NCBI GenBank assembly: GCA_000934455.1
Contig: KN886141.1
Coordinates: forward strand, 38,000 to 70,734
Source: Apostichopus parvimensis
Lineage: Eukaryota > Echinodermata > Holothuroidea > Aspidochirotida > Stichopodidae
Length of the DNA stretch: 32,735 nucleotides
Direction of reading: 5' to 3'
Translations under genes and position numbers: made by a program
The notes under the pieces: model-generated
Databases searched by the model: none
Seen by the model: only the letters and a program-made list of their open reading frames with translations
Told to the model about the DNA's origin: nothing
Shown here: piece by piece, positions 1 through 10,060 of the stretch
Position numbering within the stretch: position 1 is the stretch's first letter
Layout of the letters: every line of letters starts with the position of its first letter

Positions 1-1085
1 GGTTCTTAAAAGCACATTTAGGAATCCATTGTATTGATGATGCCAAAGGAAGTTGTGTCAATGACTTGTCAATGAAACATGTACTGTATGTTGTGTAAAT
101 TGACACAGTCTTGCATCGCACTGAGCAGTAAGTTCATAAAAGTCAGTGGCTTGCACAAAGCGGGAGGGGGTAGGGGACAGCATGGGGTCCCAACTCCATT
201 GTCATATGGGGAAAAAATATTCAGTCAGGGATTTTTTTTTTTTTTTTTTTTAGATTCAAGGATATTTACCAGCACTACCTTTCATAACGTGCTAATTATA
301 CACTTAACGTATAGTCTAAATATGCCTCAAATGCATTATTTGACATCTGAACCAGGACCCCTAGAGCCCTATGTGTGAGTCAGCTTCAACGACCCCAGGG
401 TGAACATCCCATACTTTGTAAACCTTTCATCTGTCTCTGGCCCTTCCATATAGGTCCAATTCCATATCCACTGTATATCAGGCGAGGAAATATCAGATTT
501 GGTGCCATTTCTTTGAAATCCTGGGCATGCCACTTTAGGAAGCTATAAATTTACACCATCATATTATCAGTGAACAGGCAAGATTCTTTTCTTCAACCCC
601 ACAAAAGTACAACTTACTTTTTTGTTACTATCATTTTCAGACCACACATGCCCCTTATTAATCCTTATTAATTTTGTTCAAATAAGTTATTTACTAAGTA
701 AAATTTTCACTAAATTGGTGACCTATGTAGTACTATACTGCACAAGGCCTCTTCCCCCCACCCCCCTCCCCCTTGCTTTTATGTTTTCCTATTTTGGAAG
801 AGCCACCAGAGGTACCATGTAAATGAAACATTCTTCAAAAACCTGATTCATAAGACAACATTTGATGACTTCACCTCTGACTAGAATTACACTGTACTTT
901 GTGTATGCTACAATTGATCATGTACTGAAAATGCCCATCGAACAGAAGTTGTCACAGTTGCACATCTCAACTTAATAATGAATGAGGAGGAGGAGAGCTC
1001 CGTAGCTGCACAGTCTGCTCCTAGGTGCATACATACACCAAGCATCCCCTCCTCTCATTTAATTGGCTAACTAAAAAGAAATAAA
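1..1085. other. Non-coding flank
   Basis: It contains a G-rich patch (163-175), a T20 run (231-250), repeat copy A (330-415) and a C-rich patch (750-770). No exon is supported. Confidence 0.5.
330..415 (+). repeat. Dispersed repeat copy A
   Basis: The segment AAATGCATTATTTGAC ... AGGACCCCTAGAGCCC ... GAGTCAGCTTCAACGACCCC aligns by eye, in order and with similar spacing, to 21875-21955 in this window. Both copies are degenerate. A poly-T run of 20 (231-250) and G-rich sequence (163-190) lie just upstream. No protein is encoded. Confidence 0.5.
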
Positions 1086-1139
1086 AAATAATCATTGCGG
1101 ACGAATTCTGACTCATATTGCCGCAAAATCAGTCACTGG

Positions 1140-1463
1140 ATGGATGAGAAGGGACGGATAAAATATTTGATGGGTAAAACACACACGGAGACACTTGGGT
1201 TGGTAATCAACGACATGCTCAGCGAATCAGACTGGCATCGCTGGACGAGTCCATCAATTATCCAATCTTTCCGCGGCAGTAGAGGTTATTTCTGGGCCAC
1301 CAGATTAAAGAGTAAACATTTAACGAGGCGAACTATATTTGCTAAAGTTGGTGTACATACACTTTACAGCACATTGTTGGATGCTGTCAACATGGGGGTG
1401 GTAAGGCATTACTCTGTGAGAGACTTTGAAGAATCTAAATTACACTTAATATTTTATGAGTAA
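1140..1463 (+). other. Unrecognised 107-codon open frame in a CpG-rich patch
   Basis: The first ATG of this frame is at 1140 (T at -3, a weak context), and the frame is open back to a TAA at 1089. It ends at TAA 1461-1463. The product has no signal peptide, membrane segment or motif I know. The DNA from about 1085 to 1700 is more CpG-rich than the surrounding kilobases, which would fit a promoter, an old insertion or a small gene. I do not claim it is translated. Confidence 0.2.
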
Positions 1464-1705
1464 GGGAAATGATGCCGGGATAGACTGATTCAAATCCATA
1501 GGAATTGAAACCTGCACTTCAGCACCGCTTCCCACACTTTCGACATACGGCAAGGTTTAACGAGGCATACAAATATTGGTGTTACCATGGTAACTGCAAG
1601 AGTGAACGATTGTTAACCAACTCAATCCGAGCATTTATCGAAATAAAGTTATTAGAAGTGTGGGAAAAGGGTATTTCAGATATGACCGTTGCGTATAATT
1701 TTTAA

Positions 1706-3075
1706 GAACAATAAACAATAGAAGACGATAATAATAATAATGCTGTATGTTTAAGATAATTATAATTACAACAATAAACAATGTTGTTAACATTATCTTG
1801 CCCTCTCAACTTTCAACTTTTATTCATTGAGTGCAAATAATACTGATATGAAAAGTGCTTGGGGGCAATGGACTATTGAGAACTGTAACAAATTCATTAA
1901 TTACCGGTTAATTAACCTCGATACGGTGGAATAATTTACAAGGAAATCTTAGTGTGACAAATATTGTAATCTTAGCTTGATTAGTAATTGTGAACCAAAC
2001 TCAACTTACTGAGGTTTCATGAGCTGTATGTGCACATTCTGTTCAGCCACATGCAGGGAACCCAGTTAGAGGTCTATTGCTGATGTAGGTTTGTGGTCAC
2101 AAAAGTTAACACTTTATGTATTGGCCCATATGATTCTTGTGTTGTATATATTGCATGTTTCATAATCTTGGAATTAGTGAGGCATAATGAATAACTGTAG
2201 CTATACGCATTCCAATGCTATGCACTGTGTCCAAATTCACACATCTCCCAATGATGAGGTGAATAAATTACATAGGATTACTTAATTGTTAATAAATCTG
2301 TGTCTTTTGTTTTTTATTGTTTTTTGGTCATTGTTTTCTATTGATTGAAATGCAGAGATGATGAGTCAGAGTTTAATGCTATAGGTCTGTAACTAATTCA
2401 TCAGTTGGTCAGTCTCTTGTCTGTTTCATATGAGACCATTTGAGTCCAGTGTGGCTCTCTCTCTGCAGTGTACAGTGTTTTGTGAAATGTTGGCTTCATG
2501 GACCTTGTTAATGCAGTATGTGACACATTATAAATAAACATGGCTTTGCATACCAATGCTATGCACTTATGAATTCACACTAGCAAATGATGGGGCAAAA
2601 TAAAAAAAAATACATATATTCCATTGTTCTAAATTATCAATGCCTTCCTATTTTAATTATTGACTTAAATGCCCATTTAATGCCTGGTTTACTTAAAACG
2701 TCCATGATAGAGCTGTATCAGCAACTTATTTGTTTTCTCTGTTTTCCCCTAATCTTACCTGCCTCCATCTCAACATATGCACTCTCCTATCTAACTATTA
2801 AACCATGTGACTGGAAGGTATTATCAATGGCCCCCCCCCCCTTCTAAGGGACCGCCGACTGACGAATCCTTTCCAATCTACCGTTCAGATGTTCAACTAC
2901 ATGATTTGACTGGAGATTTACCTTCAGAGAATTTTCTTTTCATATTTTGTGATAGTTTTCTCTGTTTCTACTCTCTCCTTACTGTAGAAGGGCAATGCAC
3001 ACTTGATATTCAGTACCCACTCTAAACATGTATATGCTTTACATTTGGTCTTTTAAGTCAATGAACAAAACCGTG
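1706..3075. other. Non-coding, AT-rich
   Basis: It holds a small (ATA)n run at 1727-1740 and a two-part hairpin at 1753-1799 (AAGATAAT with ATTATCTT; ACAACA with TGTTGT). The old direct repeat (2209-2600) and an 11-C run (2831-2841) follow. No gene is supported. Confidence 0.5.
2209..2600 (+). repeat. Diverged direct repeat, about 340 bp apart
   Basis: CCAATGCTATGCACT occurs at 2212-2226 and 2553-2567, in both places followed within 5-8 bp by AATTCACAC (2234-2242, 2572-2580) and then by AATGATGRGG. Upstream flanks are also loosely similar. This is an old local duplication. The sequence between the copies has no gene. Confidence 0.55.
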
Positions 3076-3173
3076 TCTTGAGGAAATACGTACTTGTCAT
3101 TTAGCCTCTGAAGAAGATCCTGCTAGGATCGAAACGTCAGGCCAACTTACTTTTACACATTCTTGAGGAAATA
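3076..3173 (+). mobile_element. 72-bp insertion with hammerhead-ribozyme motif, 13-bp target duplication (Penelope-like remnant)
   Basis: A 13-bp direct repeat TCTTGAGGAAATA (3076-3088 and 3161-3173) brackets 72 bp. Inside is a hammerhead-like fold. Stem I is GCCT (3104-3107) with AGGC (3139-3142). Core box CTGAAGA is 3108-3114. Stem II is GATCC (3116-3120) with GGATC (3126-3130). Core box GAAAC then GTC is 3131-3138, with predicted cleavage after C3138. Stem III is only the self-complementary ACGT, as in the minimal hammerheads described for Penelope-like elements, which are thought to work as dimers. There is one extra A (3115) between the core and stem II. No reverse transcriptase is present, so this is a severely truncated or minimal copy. 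The link to Penelope is inferred from the motif. Confidence 0.7.
3104..3142 (+). ncRNA. Hammerhead ribozyme motif (type I, minimal)
   Basis: The conserved positions CUGANGA and GAAA followed by UC are all present, and two compensating stems (4 bp and 5 bp) form around them. The loop of stem II is TGCTA. The helix III half-site ACGT can pair only with a second copy. Activity of a single copy is therefore doubtful, and the extra adenosine at 3115 may also weaken it. Seen directly: boxes and pairing. Known from the family: such motifs sit in Penelope-like terminal repeats. Inferred: that this is a relic rather than a working ribozyme. Confidence 0.6.
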
Positions 3174-3205
3174 GAAACAAGATGGAATGAGTCCATAATC
3201 CTCAA

Positions 3206-3228
3206 GGGGTGGTGGGTGGGGTGGGGGG
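3206..3228 (+). other. G-quadruplex motif
   Basis: Four G-runs of three or more (GGGG, GGG, GGGG, GGGGGG) are separated by 1-4 bases. This meets the usual G3+N1-7 pattern. Folding not tested. Confidence 0.7.
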
Positions 3229-5176
3229 TATATGCCAAGTACAAGGGTTACACAGTAAATGTATGTTACACTAGTGCATAGTTCAATATGTTCTCCAGTC
3301 TTGACCCTTGATAGTTGATCTGGGAAATTAAATGGTTACCAGTTCATTCTACGTACGGTGGAACAACAGTGCTAAGGTTGTGGGGAGACAGGTAAGCGGG
3401 GCGCGAAGTAAAAAAATATGAAGTCTCCCATCCTGAAGAAAGAATAGGGTTCACCTACTCAATGAGGTAACCACATGGCGTAAAAGACTCATTGAGATGT
3501 TTCTATGGAATAGATTTCTACACTTTCACCTGTGTTGACCTTAAGATGAAATTTTGATTCTTCCCAAACTACTGGCTTCTAACATAGAACAAGGAGAATA
3601 GATCTGCATTTTAAGCACGGAATCTTTTCATATATATTATGCAATGCCATCTTGAGATATATATTTTTATCAGCCATTGTATTATACTTAAATGCACAAA
3701 GAACCCACACATTCTGCATATACAGTATACGCACAAACAGCAGCCTGGACATATCATGTGTTCTCTGTCTTCATCCAAAGAGCCATATAATAAAGCAATG
3801 AACACAAACTGAAAAAGTCTCCAAACAAACAAAACTGAAAATGACCATTTAAATTAATAAACCTAAAGTGCCATCAATAATGAAGTACAGTAGTGTACTA
3901 TATAACATAATCATAATTGTTTTGCAATATCCATAAAAATTGAAAGGAACACACTGTCAAACAGAGAGGAAAAGTAGACATAAACACTGGCCGACTTCAA
4001 AAAAGGGGTTAGTTTTACTATCACAATCAAACTATCACAATCGTCTGCACACCTAAATGGAAAGGTGAAAGGAAATCACTGTAACCTACGGGTTAAGATT
4101 TATGACAAAAATAATTACTCTCATTAAACTGAAAGTCATACAACTGTACAATACACACACACATATACATACTAGTGTAGGAGATTGATTAGTTGTCTAA
4201 TGAATTGGTCCCCTGGGTGGCCCCATCTGCCACACTACATTGACAACACAATGGATCAGTCCCAGTTCTCAATATATCCCAAGTTGGTCATTACAAACAT
4301 CTGACTAAGTGTATAACAGAGAGCATTTTACGGTTATCTCACCTTCCCCTTACCCTAGGAACATATTGACTAAGTGTACATACACACATGGTTTCCTTTG
4401 TGTATTACATGCTACTGTACTGTGCAATCAAAGATCCATTCCGCAACCAACCACAAATAAATTAATAATATTATGTATATATATCATTCCAAAAACAAGT
4501 ACAATACTTTCTTTGTTTCTCTCAATGGATCTACCATGGCTATAATATCCATATTCCTAGAAATTAATAACAAAGGATCTGAGGTAGTTTCATTTTGGTA
4601 CTTTAAAGAAGGGTAGTACAGGGATGGCATTTGCAGGTACTGCTGTTGTACAACCACCAAGCTTGCCCGCACAGCGGACGTGAATTACTCCTGCACCGGT
4701 TAGCTGCATCCGTAATACACCAACAGAATAATGGTACATCTCCACACCTGCTATAGAAAGGTTACCACCCAAGCAGGCTATAACTATAAGAATAAATATT
4801 TCAGGATGAGTGGAAGCTCCACTTTGAAATGTCAACATTAATGATTCTTGAAATCAATTTTCACGGGCCAGAACATTTCAATGTTAATGTCAGTATCGTT
4901 GCTTTGCAAGTAAAATATTACGAACGAATGCTACATTGACACATTAAAAAAAAAATGCTGTCATGGGGACATTTGCTTCCTTGAAATTAGCACTAAATTC
5001 AGCATACTATCTTGTGTGACATCCGTCCTAATGGTTCCCTTCAGAAGTCAATATAAATGAGATTGCATAATTCGAAAGATTATCAGGAAGTAGTAAACAC
5101 TGAATGTGTGGTTCAGTGACTTCTGTCAACAGTGCCTGTTTGTACAAAAATGACAAGGTTGACACAGGGAATGGCT
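3229..5176. other. Non-coding, AT-rich
   Basis: There is a short CA/TA-rich tract near 4150-4172. Open frames at 4484-4838 on the minus strand have no ATG-plus-splice arrangement I can defend and match no family. Otherwise I see nothing. Confidence 0.5.
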
Positions 5177-5799
5177 TTAAAGCAGCATTTTGCGTCCTTT
5201 TCTATGATATTTCTCAACCTCACTGACTCCACTATGCTATAACGACATACATAACTAGCTTATCTATTTAAATCTTACTTCAAATGGTGGCATAAAAGTC
5301 GAAAAATTTGCAACTTTCAACTTTGTTCTTCTCCAAGATATTTTCCGTTGGGATCCCAATAAACCTCGCCCACAATATGTATATTTAAACACTACGAACG
5401 TCATTGACCAATACGTAATACAACACCATGTTCGATTTGTGTACAGTCTATATGGCAGTTGTACCAGGGAGTTCCATAACAACTCCCTGGTTGTACCAAC
5501 GCAAAGTCTTGAATCTATTTTTAGCAACGGCTCATAACTAAACCTGGATCTCTGATTGGTTGAATTCAAACTAGTGGGTTTGGGGGCCTGTATGCGATTA
5601 ATTTTAAATGTGGAATTTTGTCGTGGATACTTTTCTCATTATCTGCAAATATCCTTAATTACTCGCCAATTAACGATGTTGGCAGGGAAAAACTTGGCTG
5701 ATATCTTAGTTTGCTGTTTTGTGATTGATATATGTAAAAAACTAGATGGACATGTCTAAAAAGTAGAAAACGGCGACCAAACGCAAAATGCTGCTTTAA
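5177..5799. mobile_element. TTAA-flanked MITE (piggyBac- or Kolobok-type), about 615 bp
   Basis: A perfect 20-bp inverted repeat, TTTAAAGCAGCATTTTGCGT at 5176-5195, recurs in reverse complement at 5781-5800. If TTAA is the target duplication (5177-5180 and 5796-5799), the element is 5181-5795 with termini AGCAGCATTTTGCGT. The interior encodes no recognisable transposase; the open frames inside it match nothing I know. An 11-bp perfect stem with a 7-bp loop (5463-5491) lies almost exactly at its centre. It is more CpG-rich than its surroundings, which fits an insertion. TTAA duplication is typical of piggyBac and Kolobok DNA transposons; the termini alone do not choose between them. Confidence 0.8.
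5463..5491. repeat. Central hairpin of the MITE
   Basis: ACCAGGGAGTT (5463-5473) pairs perfectly with AACTCCCTGGT (5481-5491) across CCATAAC. GTTGTACC also repeats directly on both sides. The position coincides with the midpoint of the TTAA element. Confidence 0.8.
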
Positions 5800-6096
5800 A
5801 GGGTGTGAAGACTCGCACACAAAGAAACGTTACAGTTGAGCTGTTAATTTACCAAACATAGTTTCTGCAAAGTAACTTCATTACAACGGCCAGAGAAAAC
5901 ATGCTCGGTAATACCATCTGTGTAAGTTTTGTTCCCAAATTGCTAAACCCAACTAGACTTTTATTTTCCTAAATAATAGTTCCAGACACAGAAGAGGATG
6001 AACTTGAAACTCCCTGGCTACATTAATAAAGTCATTAAAGCTAAGCAGTATCCTCCAGCTACTATGCTGCCTCCTCAAAATTTGAAACTGTCATAG

Positions 6097-6376
6097 AATT
6101 CTTCACAATGTATAATATGTCAGTGTGCTTCTTCTATAGTCGAGGATTCCGATCACCCTCTCTTTGATTTTTACATGAAACCACGTAGATTTTACACGAT
6201 CCCACGTATGCGGACAGAACGGTTTAGGCGATCATTTTTACCTAGAAGTATTAAGACTTTGAATTGTATGATACATAGATAACTTTTTTTAACCTATTTT
6301 TGAGATGCTATAGTCCATTTTATTATATTGTCATTTTATGATGAATATCAATAAATTTTACTTTACTTTACTTTAC
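6097..6376 (+). mobile_element. LINE 3' end: reverse transcriptase C-terminus and (TTTAC)n tail
   Basis: A frame open from 6097 to the stop at 6280-6282 encodes the C-terminal tail of a non-LTR retrotransposon reverse transcriptase. It contains IVEDSDHPLFDFYM, then RMRTERFRRSFLPRSIKTLN. The pattern RTxRFxxSFxPxxIxxLN closes many animal LINE ORF2 proteins. It is followed by about 70 bp of 3'UTR, AATAAA at 6350-6355 and a TTTAC microsatellite tail to 6376, the normal order for a LINE 3' terminus. The copy is 5'-truncated, with an in-frame TAG at 6094-6096; the catalytic palm is absent. Family not determined. Confidence 0.82.
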
Positions 6377-8029
6377 AAATGACCAACCCCCCCCCCCCTT
6401 TTGCTTCTGTGTCACTAACAGCACTCATCTGAAGTCTTATAATCATGTTGCCAACCATCAACTTCCACCAACATTGACAGGCATGTACCCTTTAGGAGGT
6501 CATGTTTGATGGAGGATGTCAAGGTCAAAGGTTAAGGGGGACCTGGGATAATTGCACTACCACAAAACAGTGTCAAGGCAGTGACCTGTTGAGCATCAAA
6601 AGGAACCATAATTACTTGCACATTAACCTTCTCCATGTTGAAAATTTATTTTTTGACTGATTTGCAGTCTTAATTTGACTATCCTTGGTAGCTTTAGTAG
6701 GATGATTCATAGCCAACCAAATCATGATGCACAACGGTGCACTGAGTTCAACAGAAACTAAAAAAATTGTTTGTGCATAGTGCGGTAACTTGACCATGAG
6801 AATTGACTATCAACTAATAGGACTAGCCTGGGAACAAGTATGCATCGTGGAATAAAGCAACCATATCAGTGAATTGGATCAATTCTTTGTTAAAATGTAA
6901 CTGGATGTATGCAAGACATACAGCAATTGATTTTATCCAAAAGTCTATCGGCTTAAATGCTAATGAATTCAGCTCGACTACTATACATAGCTATCGTATA
7001 TAACTGAAACCCTAATTAACTTTCTAGTCATGACTGTGCCTTAACAGAAGTAAGTAATGAGACAGTCAGTCTAATCACAGTTGTATATTATCCAGAGACT
7101 ATGGATTGGTTCATCAAATGTTAAGTACTGTGCTTGCCTCACTGCATGTCCTTGACAATGAATTGCTGACATTTTCCAGCATGTTAATTAGCTAGGTTTT
7201 GATGTTTCCATGTGGATCAATATACGCTAGAACTGCCTGCTTGCCATCTGTTGACATATGCAAGTCATTGTCATGGACAATAACTTTTTGAAAATGTCAA
7301 CCATCTCCAGCAGGAATGAATTTTTCAGGGCTGTCTGATCAAGACCCCAGTCTGCCGATCAAGGAACCCAGACACCAGCAGACGGGGTCCAGTTTTGACC
7401 CCCCCCCACCAACAACTTTTCACTTTGACATGGTGCCACCACAAACAGCAGTTTCCCACCACATAGCACTGGTCTGACTCCTGCCTATCATCCCCACCTT
7501 CCCACCCCCATCTCAAACCTTTGTCAGGGGCTGGTGGTCCATGAAGACTTGTCTTGTCAGCCAGCCAATTTTATGTCCAGTACATTTGGACTCCGACATG
7601 AATACTGTTGAAAAACCGACCTTGCTGTTCAGAGATCTAAAAAGGAATAACCAGCCATTGGGGTTTTTCCGGCTACTACCAGCAGACGTTCTCTGGAGTT
7701 CTGTAAACCCTATCCAGCACTGACTCACTGAATTGTAAACAGTATAATACTGTATCTTCCACACTAATGGATAGAATGATACCTCAAAACGTCATGTGAC
7801 ACAAGGAGCTGAAACAAACACAACTATCCTTGCCACAAAAACTTACAAACCTCCCACTGTTCCACAATATAAAGTTTCAGTGTTGTTAGGCATGTGGTCT
7901 ACTTTGATACAGGTAGGCCATAACTAGAGTAACACTTTCATGTGTTGACTGACACGTTTACTAGAACAGACAGCAATGAGTGTCATCCAAGATTCAAATG
8001 GTTTCTTCCATGTAAACAATACTGCAATT
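6377..8029. other. Non-coding
   Basis: A 12-C run directly follows the LINE tail (6387-6398), and a 9-C run lies at 7399-7407. Overlapping frames on both strands at 7325-7764 show no family resemblance. Confidence 0.5.
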
Positions 8030-8170
8030 TTTTCCTATTTTTTTTCTCTTTTTTTTTCTTTTTCTTGCAGTTTTTATTGAAGGACCCTTGGTTTTTTACT
8101 TGCTTTTTTGCGTTGTTGAACCTTTTGAATTTTTTTTGGCTTTTCTTTTTTTTTTCTTTTCTTTTTTCAA
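8030..8170. repeat. T-rich low-complexity tract
   Basis: This is an almost unbroken T/C-rich strand with repeated TTTTTCTTTTT blocks. Open frames on both strands here encode only Phe/Leu or Lys-rich runs and are composition artefacts. Confidence 0.85.
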
Positions 8171-8871
8171 AGAAAATATGAAAGATCATCATCATTATTC
8201 CTTAAATTACAGTAAATTTTAGCATGTACCTTCGTGGACTTTCTGGTCCTGCACATTCAGGGAGAAATACTGATTACCGGAAGTAAGTTTCACAAACATA
8301 GTCACCTTGGTAACGACAACCTCAAAACTAGTTATCTACAAACAACACCTTACATCATGTGGTATGGCAATGTGAAGTATAATAATTTAATACACAGACC
8401 TTAAAAGTCCAGTTGACGTTCTCCTCTGAATATTTCCACTTCTGTCAGTAAACTAAAGCAACTTTAGAGTCTGTTCATCTATTTCACCAAACCTAGCGAC
8501 TATCAAACCTAAATATGGTAATCTAACAAACTAAAACCTTGTTTCCTGTATCTCGTTATTAAATCTATTCCATATTTAGAAGTCAAGAAAAGGATTAACC
8601 CCCTCTCTTCTCCCCTTCCCAACTCTACTCTAGATCATAAAACTTCTCTTATCCTTACCACTGACTGATTTGAATATGGAATTGAAGCTTTTACATGTTG
8701 TCGAGGCAAACAAGCAAACATACTGCAGGCGCTGGATTGAAGAAGTATCAAAATAATCAGATGTGACTGAACTGTGAGAGAACCAGACAATAAAGATTGT
8801 ACTCCCTTGCTATTCAAAACAAGAGGTATGAAAACTTGGTTGCATTTTTCTGAAGAGGGTGTGAAACTTAC
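8171..8871. other. Non-coding
   Basis: I see no element here. On the minus strand it would be intron if the candidate exon ending at 8872 is real. Confidence 0.4.
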
Positions 8872-8994
8872 CATTGAGTGAATGCACTGATCCAAAACAA
8901 GAGCACACTGTTGACAGTGACACTGACATCCATGAGTTGCACAACCCTTGCTGTTAGCCATATTCAAATTGGCTGGAGCAGGAAGATTGGGCAT
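8872..8994 (-). CDS. Candidate first coding exon, unrecognised protein (partial)
   Basis: On the minus strand an ATG at 8994, preceded by an in-frame TGA (9009-9007), opens 41 codons. They end at a good donor, CAATG|GTAAGT, after 8872, in phase 0. The translated piece is Cys/His-rich near its end (a second Met at 8961 begins MANSKGCATHGCQCHCQQC). I do not recognise the protein and could not find the next exon. A more CpG-rich stretch with possible promoter character lies upstream on this strand (9100-10050). Support is only the start, donor and phase, which can arise by chance in a window this size. Confidence 0.25.
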
Positions 8995-9099
8995 TTTATC
9001 CTCAAATCATTCAATGGGTTGCAAAATTGTCTCCGAGAGACAGAAAGTGAGAATATTTAGTTTCAGTCAATTTCTCTAAGAAAGCAGCAGCTCTTCAAA

Positions 9100-10060
9100 A
9101 AAGGCAACACAAGGACGGAAGCGGGAAAGCAATCCGAGATCTTTGTCGGTTAATATGCAGAACTTACTGATGAGTCTGTGAGTGAGCTATAAAACCCTCC
9201 CCACAAATTGTTTGTTGACGAAATTCCTTGAGAACGTCCATAAATTATCCCTCAACTGGATGTGTGACTGTGGGTTTTACATGATGCAAAGTAACTTAAT
9301 CAAGCCAGCGTGTGTGCCATACATTGCTACCGAATCACACGGATAAGAAAGAAAAAAAATTCACATGCCATGTGTGACGCTGTTACGGTATGTTCGAAAG
9401 AATCTCGGTCCGAACGATGGTGCGGAGATTAAAACTAGGAAGAGCGGAGGAAGAAGAAAGGGACGAGGCTGTTGACCTAAAGTCTGTTATCATCTGGCAA
9501 ATATGTTACTTTCAGCGAGGCTTCCTCTGGGTACACAGAGACTGTATTGATATCAACCCCTCGAGCAATTCACAGAAGACCTTGAGTATCAGATTAGCCT
9601 TTTAACTGCAAACGATAGCTGAACAATTTATATTTTCGCTAAACATGGGGGTTGACACGGAAGAGTTTACAGCTGTTGTACCTTTTCAGGCATGCGCGAA
9701 AATCGTGGGAAACCCAATCACACTGTTTGCCATCGGGGTACGACCTGTCTACTCATGGGTAGTTTTATTCTACTTTTAAGTTACGTTGCATACCGGACTG
9801 AAATATCCAACACGATCGACAAAAACGTGAATAAGTCAACGGATATTTAAATGCAGCACTCGAAATGGGGGTTGGGCAAACTTTCTCCAAGATGGTATAT
9901 AGTTGAAAACACTCATGACTTAAACAGTTCACAAAACCTGACTCGTGGAGATTGAAACTTGTTACCTGATGCAGGCTGTTAAATTCACGAATGGTATGTT
10001 TCGGACGGAAGATGGGGTCGGCCTTGACACGAAAGAGGGTCAGTGGGGACACAGTGCTAG
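9100..10060. promoter_or_regulatory. CpG-rich stretch, possible promoter region
   Basis: CpG dinucleotides are visibly denser here (for example 9380-9470, 9690-9730 and 9800-10030) than in the several kilobases on either side. It lies just upstream, on the minus strand, of the candidate exon ending at 8872. Short open frames on both strands are not supported as genes. Whether it is a promoter cannot be shown without transcript data. Confidence 0.25.

Noticed and set aside
4484..4838. Two overlapping minus-strand frames
   Set aside because: The frames conflict, no domain is visible, and the apparent splice signals are weak.
7942..8195. Phe-rich (+) and Lys-rich (-) open frames
   Set aside because: Translation of a T-rich low-complexity tract.
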